From Chloroflexota bacterium (lineage in GTDB: Bacteria; Chloroflexota; Dehalococcoidia; Dehalococcoidales; RBG-16-60-22), in contig JACPQH010000100.1 of the NCBI GenBank assembly GCA_016190585.1, positions 1-29,653 on the forward strand: a stretch of DNA of 29,653 bases, given 5' to 3'. This document shows, in pieces, positions 1 through 12,340 of the stretch (positions within the stretch are counted from its first letter, which is position 1; every line of letters begins with the position of its first letter). The notes under the pieces were generated by a model. That model worked only from the letters and a program-made list of their open reading frames with translations. It had not been told where the DNA came from and searched no databases. A program made the position numbers and the translations under genes.

Positions 1-128
1 GTATTAACGGCGAAGACGCCGGTCAGTATATTGATTTTACGGCGCGCTCGCGCCCTTATCCCCAGCCGGGCGAACTCGTCAGCGATGCGGCCGCCACACT
101 GACCGAGGCCCACAACCATCAGTTTCAT
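1..128 (-). CDS. CetZ/tubulin-superfamily-like GTPase, N-terminal fragment
   Basis: Only the first 42 codons are inside the window; the gene continues past the left edge. The start ATG (126-128) is preceded by a strong Shine-Dalgarno site (AGGAGGTG, about 133-140). The protein opens with MKLMVVGLGQCGGRIADEF and reaches an AVN motif near residue 40. The glycine-rich GQCGG turn resembles the nucleotide-binding first loop of tubulin/FtsZ proteins and is closest to archaeal CetZ, whose N-terminus reads like MKLAMIGFGQAGGKI. From family knowledge such proteins are GTP-binding cytoskeletal factors; the role here is unknown. It lies 88 bp downstream of gap on the same strand. A generic Rossmann protein remains possible because only the first strand-turn-helix is visible. 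Confidence 0.55.
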   Translation of the reverse strand, partial: MKLMVVGLGQCGGRIADEFARLGIRARARRKINILTGVFAVN

Positions 129-216
129 GCCCCACCTCCTGGTCGGTTTCGCCGCATTTTAGGGTAGTCCACGCTAGAAGTCAAACAATTCCGGGCGGGC
201 TTCAGGTCCTTGGCCG

Positions 217-1338
<1,122 letters not shown>

Positions 1339-2345
1339 TCAACTCAGCCGGAAGTAGACGGAGCCGTTGTTCCGGAACTTTTCCAGGATGCCGCGGCTGC
1401 ACAGGAACTCGAGGTGGGCCAGGGTCTCGAACATGGCCAGTCTCTTGTCGATGGCGCTGAGCGCCGTCCAGGCACAGCCGCCTTCATTGGTCAGCCACGG
1501 GATCCTGGCGGCGACCTGGTAGGCGGTGCCGGCCTCCGGCTGCAGGGCATCGATAATGTTCCGGTTCCTTTTATCGTGGTGGCGCATCAGGAAATCGATG
1601 CGCTCCTTCAGGCCGCGGAAGGGGTCCTCGTGGCCGGGCAGTATCAGGTCGACATCGAGCTCCTGTATCTCCTTGAGGGAGCCGATGAAGTCGCCGATGG
1701 GGTTGGCGCCGGACTCGGGGTACAGGCCGATGTTGGGCGTGATGTTGGGCAGGATGTGGTCGCCGGAAAGGAGCAGCTTCTGCGCCGGCTCGTAGAGGCA
1801 TATCTGCCCCGGCGAGTGCCCCGGCGACCACACCACCCGGAAGGTGAACCTGCCGGTGCAAATCTCCTCGCCGCCCTCGAGCATGACATCGGGGAAGACG
1901 GGCTTTGACATGTAGCGCTTCGAGCGATTGTAAACGACGTCTTCCAGCTCGGGGAGCTCGGCGGGGGGTACGCCGTTTATGCCGAAGGCCTCGATGGTCT
2001 GCTTCAGCAACATCTCCGTTTCGACAAACCGGGCGGTGATAAGGTCTTTCTCCAGCCGGTGCAGGTACAGCCGGGCGCCGGACAGCTTTTTAAGCCGGAG
2101 AACCAGCCCGTAATGGTCGGAGTGGACATGGCTGACGAAGATGTGGGTGATGTCCCGGAAGCTTACGCCGATCTCACCGAGGGATTTTTCCAGGTGCTGA
2201 AAAGCCCGGTCGTTATTGAAGCCGGGGTCGAGCAGGAGGGTGCCCCGGTCGTCCCGGACGAGGTAGGCGTTATTGTAGCCCATGAAGGCCTCCGGGTTGG
2301 GCATGGGGACCTTTATTCTGAAGATGCCGGGGATGATTTCTTCCA

Positions 2346-2346
<1 letters not shown>
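1339..2346 (-). CDS. MBL-fold metallo-hydrolase with C-terminal winged-helix-like domain
   Basis: A 335-residue metallo-beta-lactamase-fold hydrolase of the GloB/LACTB2-like group. The zinc ligands are visible: HVHSDH at residues 73-78, His177 in SPGHSPGQ, Asp196 in SGDH and His239 in LPGHEDP. Residues 270-335 look like the helical or winged-helix tail found in LACTB2-type enzymes. The start ATG (2344-2346) overlaps the eno stop codon by one base (TAATG), which indicates translational coupling. The frame stays open for a further 156 codons upstream, but that stretch is antisense-free shadow of eno in another frame and shows no family similarity. The substrate cannot be read from sequence; thioesters and glutathione conjugates are typical of the broader family. 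Confidence 0.85.
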
Positions 2347-4132
<1,786 letters not shown>

Positions 4133-4141
4133 GATACAGGA

Positions 4142-4171
4142 ATTATATCACCTGGCGAAAAAGCATGGCAA
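4142..4171 (-). promoter_or_regulatory. sigma70-type promoter of the LOG-eno-MBL operon
   Basis: On the minus strand, TTGCCA (4166-4171), an 18-base spacer and a perfect TATAAT (4142-4147). Transcription would begin near 4135, immediately before the TTG start at 4132. Confidence 0.65.
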
Positions 4172-4187
4172 AAGAAAAATCCCTCTA

Positions 4188-4317
4188 ATCTCCCTTTGCC
4201 ACAGGGAGACGAAAATACCTGTGTATTAAATGCCTTTACGGGCGTTTCCCCCTTTGGAAAAGGTTGCAGGAGGATTTCAACCCGGTTCCCTTTAATCTCC
4301 CTTTTCCAAAGGGAGAT
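4188..4317. repeat. pair of CTCCCT palindromes, MITE-like
   Basis: Two related palindromes in direct repetition. The first (4188-4210) pairs TCTCCCT with AGGGAGA. The second is a perfect 10-bp stem (ATCTCCCTTT 4295-4304, loop TCC, AAAGGGAGAT 4308-4317). The flanks also match (CTAATCTCCCTTT against TTTAATCTCCCTTT). The 107 bases between them contain no gene. The arrangement looks like the two ends of a non-coding mobile element. Neither stem is followed by a T run on the pth transcript, so a terminator role is uncertain. Confidence 0.6.
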
Positions 4318-4339
4318 GAGTTGCCTGAAGAATGTCAGG

Positions 4340-4395
4340 CTGAGAGCTTGTGAACAAATCCGAAAACCTAAAAAACTTTCCTCTACCGGAGAGGA

Positions 4396-4412
<17 letters not shown>
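4340..4412. repeat. MITE-like repeat copy A, overlapping the 3' end of pth
   Basis: Begins CTGAGAGCTTGTGAACAAAT and continues through TTTCCTCTACCGGAGAGG to GGTGAGGGCGAGGG. The same order occurs in copy B (8178-8345) and in part in copy C (21156-21289). The last part lies inside pth and encodes its PSPSP tail. The right terminal inverted repeat seen in B and C is absent here. Confidence 0.65.
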
Positions 4413-7150
<2,738 letters not shown>

Positions 7151-7194
7151 ATAAGAAGTATCACTCTTCTCACCCGGCCGGGGAAATTTCCACA

Positions 7195-7202
7195 AAAGGA
7201 GG
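7195..7202 (+). promoter_or_regulatory. Shine-Dalgarno site deciding the TTG start of the SPFH gene
   Basis: A near-perfect AAAGGAGG five bases before the TTG at 7208. Confidence 0.8.
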
Positions 7203-7207
7203 CACAG

Positions 7208-8155
7208 TTGAGCGGATTACTGTTTTTAGGGATCATCATCATCGGCTTCGGTTTGTACCTGGCGCTGACCAACCGGGGGATCGTGGGAGATCCCCGGAGC
7301 CGGATGGGCAGCAAGATTGCCATCATCGTAGGGATAATCGTCGTGGTTATCAGCTTCGTGGCCGGCTCGTTCGCCACCGTTCCGGCGGGTCATCGCGGCG
7401 TGGTGCTGCGGTTCAACGCGGTAACCGGCACCATCCTGAACGAGGGCCTTCAGGTGAAGCTGCCTTTCCTGGACTCGGTGGTAATGATGGACGTGCGCAC
7501 TGATAAATACGAGGTAGCCGCCGCGGCGGCCTCGCGCGACCTGCAGGACGTCCGCACCACCATCGCCCTCAACTGGCGACTGGAGCCGAACAGGACCGCC
7601 GAGATTTATCGCACCCTGGGCATGGACTTCGTCGGCAGGATCACGGCGCCGGCCGTCCAGGAGGTCGTCAAGCAGGTCACCGCCCGGCACCGCGCCGAAG
7701 ACCTTATCGTGAACCGCGAGATGGTCCGGAACGAAATCGCCGATGAGCTAGCCCGGCGGCTTCAGGAACGGGGCATCATCACCGAGACGGTTTCCATTAC
7801 CGAGTTCCAGTTCAATGCGACCTTCGTCGCCGCTGTCGAGGCCAAAGTCGCCGCCGAGCAGTCGGTTTTACAGGCGCAGTTCACGCTGGACCAGGTGAGG
7901 GTGGAAGCCCGCCAGAGGGAAGAAAAAGAGCGGGGCGAAGCCAACGCGCGCATCGCCAAGGCCGAGGGTGAGGCCGAGTACATCCGCGTCGTTACCGATG
8001 CCCAGGTGGCCGCCAACAAGGCCATCGGCGAATCGCTGTCGCAGGAGATACTCCAGTATATCCTGCTCGACCGGCTCGGCGATGATATCAAGGTCATGGT
8101 GATACCTTCCAGCGGGCAGGGGCTCGGTCTGGTGCTGCCGGAACTGAAACCTTAA
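7208..8155 (+). CDS. SPFH/prohibitin-family membrane protein
   Basis: A 315-residue prohibitin-like protein. Two hydrophobic segments (about residues 3-21 and 36-56) anchor it in the membrane; the SPFH/band-7 domain follows from VPAGHRGVVLRFNAVTG (about 58) to about 215. The segment around 205-265, rich in Ala, Glu, Arg and Gln (EARQREEKERGEANARIAKA), is a predicted coiled coil for oligomerisation. In this family such proteins build ring-shaped scaffolds that organise membrane microdomains and membrane proteases such as FtsH. The TTG start is supported by AAAGGAGG. Its neighbours give no hint of a specific partner: ligA is divergent and the next gene is 314 bp downstream across a repeat. Confidence 0.88.
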   Translation: MSGLLFLGIIIIGFGLYLALTNRGIVGDPRSRMGSKIAIIVGIIVVVISFVAGSFATVPAGHRGVVLRFNAVTGTILNEGLQVKLPFLDSVVMMDVRTDKYEVAAAAASRDLQDVRTTIALNWRLEPNRTAEIYRTLGMDFVGRITAPAVQEVVKQVTARHRAEDLIVNREMVRNEIADELARRLQERGIITETVSITEFQFNATFVAAVEAKVAAEQSVLQAQFTLDQVRVEARQREEKERGEANARIAKAEGEAEYIRVVTDAQVAANKAIGESLSQEILQYILLDRLGDDIKVMVIPSSGQGLGLVLPELKP

Positions 8156-8177
8156 ATCCGGTACCATCTGAAGCCCG

Positions 8178-8345
8178 CTCAGAGCTTGTAAACAGATCAG
8201 GTAATCCCAACATATTTCCTCTCCCACGGGAGGGGATTACGGTGAGGGCGTTGACCCGGAGGGGTTGACACCCTCATCCTCGCCTTCTTCCATCGCGGGC
8301 GAAGCGACAGATTAACACCTCAGCCAATTCTTCACAGGGTCTCAG
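8178..8345. repeat. MITE-like repeat copy B
   Basis: The longest copy of the dispersed repeat and the main content of the gene-free stretch 8156-8469. It begins CTCAGAGCTTGTAAACAGAT and ends with a degenerate inverted match (ATTCTTCACAGGGTCTCAG). Inside are a hairpin (CCTCTCCC/GGGAGGGG, about 8218-8235) and the shared block CCCTCATCCTCGCCTTCT. It carries no open reading frame. Copy C has the same order of blocks and ends in GATTAAC followed by a related terminus. Confidence 0.65.
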
Positions 8346-8363
8346 TCCGGGGCGGCAGCCGAT

Positions 8364-8393
8364 TTGACAGCGGCTTTGCCGGTATGCCAATAT
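8364..8393 (+). promoter_or_regulatory. possible promoter of acyl-CoA dehydrogenase 1
   Basis: A perfect -35 box TTGACA (8364-8369) with a poor -10 candidate (CAATAT, 8388-8393). The -35 matches those of the other genes of this cluster; the -10 does not. Confidence 0.35.
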
Positions 8394-8427
8394 TGCCTGG
8401 TGCCGGCTGGCTCCCGTCACAACGGAT

Positions 8428-8441
8428 AACCGCCGGCGGTT
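8428..8441. promoter_or_regulatory. 14-bp perfect palindrome upstream of acyl-CoA dehydrogenase 1
   Basis: AACCGCCGGCGGTT is fully self-complementary and lies 28 bases before the start codon, in the expected leader. It could be an operator or a short hairpin; the sequence alone does not decide. Confidence 0.4.
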
Positions 8442-8469
8442 CCGTATCAAGCAAAAGGGGAGATGGCGT

Positions 8470-9633
8470 ATGGACTTTGCCTTGCCGGAAGAATACAAAC
8501 AGCTACAGGCGCTGGCCCGGAGATTTGTCCGGGAGGAGCTCTTGCCCATCGAAAAGCAGGTCGAGGAAGCTGATAAGTTCCCGGATGATCTCAGGCGCAA
8601 GCTGAGAAAGAAGTCGTTAGACCTGGGGCTGTGGACCTATTTCGCGCCGGTGAAGTACGGCGGGGCGGGGCTGGGCGCCCTCGGCCTGGTAGTGGTGGCC
8701 GAGGAACTGGGCAAGGTCAGCGTCGCCGTGGGACAGCAGGGCGGCGTCGTCGGCGCCGGCCGCGAGAGTATGCTGTTTCACGTGAACGACGCCCAGAAAG
8801 AGAAGTACCTTTATCCCTATCTCCGGGGCGAGCAGGAGTTCTTCTTCGGGCTTACCGAGCCGAACGCCGGCTCGGACACCTTCAGCATCGAGACCGCGGC
8901 GGTAAAGCGCGGCGGCAGCTACGTGCTGAACGGCACCAAGATGTTCATCACCATGGCGGAGCGGTCGGACTTCGGCCTGGTCTTCGCGGTTACCGACCCG
9001 GCCCGGCGCAAGAAAGGGGGCATAACCTGTTTCTTCGTGGACAAGGACACGTCGGGCTATTCAATCACGCGGAAACTGCCCATGCTCGGGCGCCGGGGCC
9101 TGGGCACGTACGAGCTCAGCTTCGTGGACTGCGTGGTGCCCGAGGAGAACATCTGCGGGGAGGCGGGGCACGGTTTGAAGGTGGCGCTCAGCGGCCTGAT
9201 GGAAGACCGCCTGCTGATTACGGCCTCGTGCATCGGTATGTCCCAGCGTGCCTACGAGATGGCCCTGGAGTACGCGAAACAGCGGGTGACCTTCGGCCAG
9301 CCGCTCGCCCGGCGGCAGATGATACAGGAGAAGATCGTGCACATGGCCACCGATATCTACGCCGCCCGGATGATGACCTATGACGTGGCCTGGCGGTATG
9401 ACAGCGGCGAGGACGTGAAGGTCAAGGCGGCCATGGTCAAGGCCTTCGCCTCGCGCATGGCCTTCCGGGTGGTGGACGATGCCATGCAGGTACACGGCGG
9501 CTACGGCTATTCCAAGGACCTGGTGCTCGAGATGATCTTCCGCGACGTCCGGGGGGCGAGGTTCGGCGGGGGTACCGTCGAGGTGCTGGAATCGTGGGCG
9601 GCCAGCCAGCTCCTGGGGATCCCTTTTGAATAG
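8470..9633 (+). CDS. acyl-CoA dehydrogenase family protein (copy 1)
   Basis: A 387-residue flavoprotein of the acyl-CoA dehydrogenase superfamily; these introduce an alpha-beta double bond into acyl-CoA and pass electrons to ETF. Visible are the N-terminal helical domain, the LTEPNAGSD flavin/substrate motif (128-136), the AKQRVTFGQPL helix region and the QVHGGYGYSKD block near the C-terminus. The catalytic Glu of MCAD-type enzymes (YEGT) is Gly367 here (FGGGT), as in LCAD, and the alternative site used by IVD/LCAD carries Asp246 (MEDRLL) rather than Glu. AGGGGAG precedes the ATG. It lies 21 bases upstream of a CoA-transferase on the same strand, so a CoA-ester formed by that enzyme is the likely substrate. 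It closely resembles the gene at 17984, suggesting duplication. Confidence 0.9.
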   Translation: MDFALPEEYKQLQALARRFVREELLPIEKQVEEADKFPDDLRRKLRKKSLDLGLWTYFAPVKYGGAGLGALGLVVVAEELGKVSVAVGQQGGVVGAGRESMLFHVNDAQKEKYLYPYLRGEQEFFFGLTEPNAGSDTFSIETAAVKRGGSYVLNGTKMFITMAERSDFGLVFAVTDPARRKKGGITCFFVDKDTSGYSITRKLPMLGRRGLGTYELSFVDCVVPEENICGEAGHGLKVALSGLMEDRLLITASCIGMSQRAYEMALEYAKQRVTFGQPLARRQMIQEKIVHMATDIYAARMMTYDVAWRYDSGEDVKVKAAMVKAFASRMAFRVVDDAMQVHGGYGYSKDLVLEMIFRDVRGARFGGGTVEVLESWAASQLLGIPFE

Positions 9634-9654
9634 AAATGAGAGGGGATTGACATA

Positions 9655-10836
9655 ATGAAGAAAAAAGCGCTTGACGGCATCCGCGTCCTGGACCTGAACC
9701 GGCGGTACCCGGGGGCCTATTCCTGCATGCTGCTGGGCGATTTCGGCGCGGAGGTTATCAAGGTAGACCCGCCCGAGGTGCCGGCGGCGGCGGAGCGAAC
9801 CGATTCGACGACGGAGCACTACGCGGCCCACTACGCCCTGGACCGCAACAAGCGGAGCATGGTGCTCAACCTGAGAAACGAGGCCGGCCGGGAGATATTT
9901 TACCGGCTGGTGAAAACCGCCGATGTCCTGGTGGAGGGCTTCCGCCCCGGCGTCATGAAGCGGCTGGGCGCCGACTACGAGACGCTCAAGAAGATGAATC
10001 CGGGGCTGGTCTACTGCTCGGTGTCCGGCTACGGAGCGACCGGCCCTTACGCGGGCCGGCCGGGGCACGACCTGAACTACATCGCGCTCAGCGGCGCTCT
10101 CAGTCTCATCGGGGAGAAGGGGGGGCAGCCGTACGCCCCGTCCAATCTCCTGGCCGACATGGGGGGCGCCGGGCTGCACGCGGCCATCGGCATCCTCATC
10201 GCCCTGGTCGCCCGGAAGAACACCGGCGAAGGTCAGATGGTGGATATCGGCTACCTCGATTCGGTCATCTCGCTGCTGGCGATGGAAGCCTCCATCTATT
10301 TCATCACCGGCGTCGTGCCGCGGCGCGGCGAGTCGCCCAATACCGGGGCGGCGCCGCACAAGCAGGCGCTGCGCTGCAAGGACGGCGGCTACTTTACCAT
10401 CAACTGCTTCGAGAAGCACTTCTGGGAGAACTTCTGCCGGACGCTGGACCGGGAAGACCTCATCCCCTGCCAGAACCCGCCCGCCGCCAAGGCGGAAGAG
10501 GTCATCGCCGACCTGCGGCGGCTTTTCCTCACCCGTACCCGTGACGAGTGGCGGGAGATTTTCAAGGACAAGGACGTCTGCGCCGCCCCCATGCTGGAGC
10601 TGGACGAGACCTTTGCCGACCCGCAGGTACGGCACCGGGAGATGCTGCTGGAAAGGGAGCATCCCAACCTCGGCAAGGTGCGGCAGATAGGGGTGCCTAT
10701 CAAGCTGAGCGACACGCCGGGCGAGGTAGGCACGCTGGGGGTGGTTACCGGGACGCACACCGTCGAGCTGCTGCGCGAGCTCGGCTATGACGCTGACGAG
10801 GTCGCCGCCCTCCGGGAAAAGAAGGCCATCCCCTAG
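9655..10836 (+). CDS. family III (CaiB/BaiF-type) CoA-transferase
   Basis: A 393-residue CoA-transferase that moves CoA between carboxylic acids through an enzyme-bound aspartyl anhydride. The opening LDGIRVLDLNRRYPGAYSCM, the segment VIKVDPPE, and the catalytic Asp168 in LLADMGGAG are typical, as is the following GEGQMVDIGYLDS strand. The C-terminal helical region (from about 275) matches the interlocking-dimer family. It follows acyl-CoA dehydrogenase 1 by 21 bases, so the two are probably cotranscribed. Its stop codon overlaps the convergent MFS stop in the shared tetranucleotide CTAG (10833-10836). The acid it activates cannot be named from sequence. Confidence 0.93.
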   Translation: MKKKALDGIRVLDLNRRYPGAYSCMLLGDFGAEVIKVDPPEVPAAAERTDSTTEHYAAHYALDRNKRSMVLNLRNEAGREIFYRLVKTADVLVEGFRPGVMKRLGADYETLKKMNPGLVYCSVSGYGATGPYAGRPGHDLNYIALSGALSLIGEKGGQPYAPSNLLADMGGAGLHAAIGILIALVARKNTGEGQMVDIGYLDSVISLLAMEASIYFITGVVPRRGESPNTGAAPHKQALRCKDGGYFTINCFEKHFWENFCRTLDREDLIPCQNPPAAKAEEVIADLRRLFLTRTRDEWREIFKDKDVCAAPMLELDETFADPQVRHREMLLEREHPNLGKVRQIGVPIKLSDTPGEVGTLGVVTGTHTVELLRELGYDADEVAALREKKAIP

Positions 10837-12059
10837 ACCGCGGCGCGTGCGCGTGCCCCGGCCTCTTTCAAAGTCGCCGGGACGTAGTAGAGCACCCCGG
10901 CCAGGAAGCTGGCGGCGAAACAGAGCACGCCGATAAAGGGGTAGCCGAGCAAGCCGAGCAGCAGGCCGCCGGCGGCGGCGCCCAGTCCCCGCCCTATCTG
11001 GTTGGACGCTGTGTAGAAGCCCATGGCCGTGCCGCGGATATCGCTCGACGCCGAGGCCATCAGGGAGAGGAAAGCCGGGCGGTTAGCGCCCCAGAGCCCC
11101 ATCGCCAGCGCGCCCGACAGCACGGAAACCCAGGGATCGCGCGTGACCAGCACCAGCACCAGGGCCAGGCCGCCGGCCAGGGTTACCGTCAGGGCGCACA
11201 CCCGCACCCGGTTAAACCTGTCGGCGATAGGACCGCCGGCGATAGTGCCCAGCAGTTGGCCGACGGCGATCGCGGACAACAGCGGCGCGACCTGGCCCAG
11301 GCTCATGACGTAGCTCTGGATAAGGAAGGCCGCCAGGTAGGTCGCCAGGCTCCAGTAGCCGGCCTGGTACAGCACGTTGGCCGAAAGTAAAGGCAGGAAG
11401 GGTTTCCACTTGAAGGTCTCCCTCAGCGTCAGGAGGTAGCCCAGCGTTTTCCCGGAGCGCTGCGCGCGTATGTCCGGGAGCCAGAAGAAGTCCAGCGCCG
11501 CGATCGCCAGTATGAAAAGGGCCAGGGCGAAGAAGGCCCAGCGCCAGTCAAGGGTATGGGCTATTACCGCGCCCGCCGGCACCCCGAAGAGCGAGGCGGT
11601 GGGCAGGGAGGCGGCGACGGCCGCCATGGCTTTGCCGTAGGCATTCCGGGCGAAATAGTCCCCGGCGAAGGCGACCACGCTCGGGCCCACCATGCTGCAC
11701 CCGACGCCGGAGATGATACTGAAGATGACCAGCGTGGCGATATTGGGGCTGAGACCGTAGCCGGACATCGAGACGGCCAGAGTGGCGAGGCCGATGAGCA
11801 ATATCAGCTTGCGCCCGAGACGGTCGGAAAGAGGCCCGATCGCCGGCGCCGACGCCGCCCAGACGAACGCGGAAAGGGCGGCCAGTTGCCCCAGCGCGGC
11901 CACGGAAACCCCGAACTCGGCGGACATGTCAACCAGCAGCGCCGCCACCAGCCCGATGGCGGTGAACACGCAGAACCCGGTAGCCGTAAGTATCGCCGCG
12001 ATGGCCAGCGGGCTGCCCGGCGGTTTTGGGGCCATGCCCGCCCTGTTATCCGGTCTCAT
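10833..12059 (-). CDS. MFS transporter
   Basis: A 408-residue major facilitator with about twelve hydrophobic segments. The signature loop between helices 2 and 3 is clear (GPLSDRLGRK), and its internal duplicate occurs between helices 8 and 9 (GGPIADRFNR). I chose the ATG at 12057-12059 because GAGGGTG lies seven bases upstream; a GTG 15 bases earlier lacks such a site. Placed within a CoA-transferase and dehydrogenase cluster, it plausibly imports the acid that the cluster degrades, or exports a product. The substrate is not predictable. It is convergent with the upstream CoA-transferase and lies downstream, on the same strand, of the double-domain CoA-transferase, 281 bp away. Confidence 0.9.
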   Translation of the reverse strand: MRPDNRAGMAPKPPGSPLAIAAILTATGFCVFTAIGLVAALLVDMSAEFGVSVAALGQLAALSAFVWAASAPAIGPLSDRLGRKLILLIGLATLAVSMSGYGLSPNIATLVIFSIISGVGCSMVGPSVVAFAGDYFARNAYGKAMAAVAASLPTASLFGVPAGAVIAHTLDWRWAFFALALFILAIAALDFFWLPDIRAQRSGKTLGYLLTLRETFKWKPFLPLLSANVLYQAGYWSLATYLAAFLIQSYVMSLGQVAPLLSAIAVGQLLGTIAGGPIADRFNRVRVCALTVTLAGGLALVLVLVTRDPWVSVLSGALAMGLWGANRPAFLSLMASASSDIRGTAMGFYTASNQIGRGLGAAAGGLLLGLLGYPFIGVLCFAASFLAGVLYYVPATLKEAGARARAAV

Positions 12060-12226
12060 GAAAAACACCCTCACTTCGGTGCGCGGGCTTTCTCCGGTGA
12101 CGCATCAGCCGTGCGTGGTCGTAATCCTTCTGCGGCGCATTGACATTCCGAAACGCGGTGAGAAATCCGTTTCTAGCCGATGGGACGTATTCCTTGCCGG
12201 CTAGGCTTCCTCGAAATCCCTTGCAT

Positions 12227-12250
12227 CCCCCTTCCCCTGAGGGAAGGGGG
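12227..12250. repeat. GC-rich perfect hairpin between CoA-transferase and MFS genes
   Basis: CCCCCTTCCC, loop CTGA, GGGAAGGGGG: a perfect 10-bp stem. It belongs in style to the CTCCCT palindromes at 4188-4317. It lies downstream of the double-domain CoA-transferase on the minus strand and could slow transcription, although no T run follows. The rest of 12060-12340 shows no gene, and no good promoter for the MFS gene was found there. Confidence 0.6.
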
Positions 12251-12340
12251 TAAAGGGGATGGGTTTGGAAGGCAACGCAAAACGTTGTCTCCCTCCTCTA
12301 ACGCTCCCACCGGCGAGGATATAGTTCCTGGGCTATGGCG

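Noticed and set aside
7208..8155. Membrane protease partner operon for the SPFH protein
   Set aside because: No NfeD-like or protease gene is adjacent; the neighbours are ligA (divergent) and a repeat-filled gap.
9061..10758. 565-residue minus-strand reading frame
   Set aside because: It lies opposite acyl-CoA dehydrogenase 1 and the CoA-transferase; its composition (His, Arg, Pro, Gly rich) is typical of antisense frames in GC-rich genes and no domain is recognisable.
12060..12340. Small genes in the gap before the MFS gene
   Set aside because: Open frames here have no ribosome sites and run antisense into the MFS gene; only a hairpin is supported.
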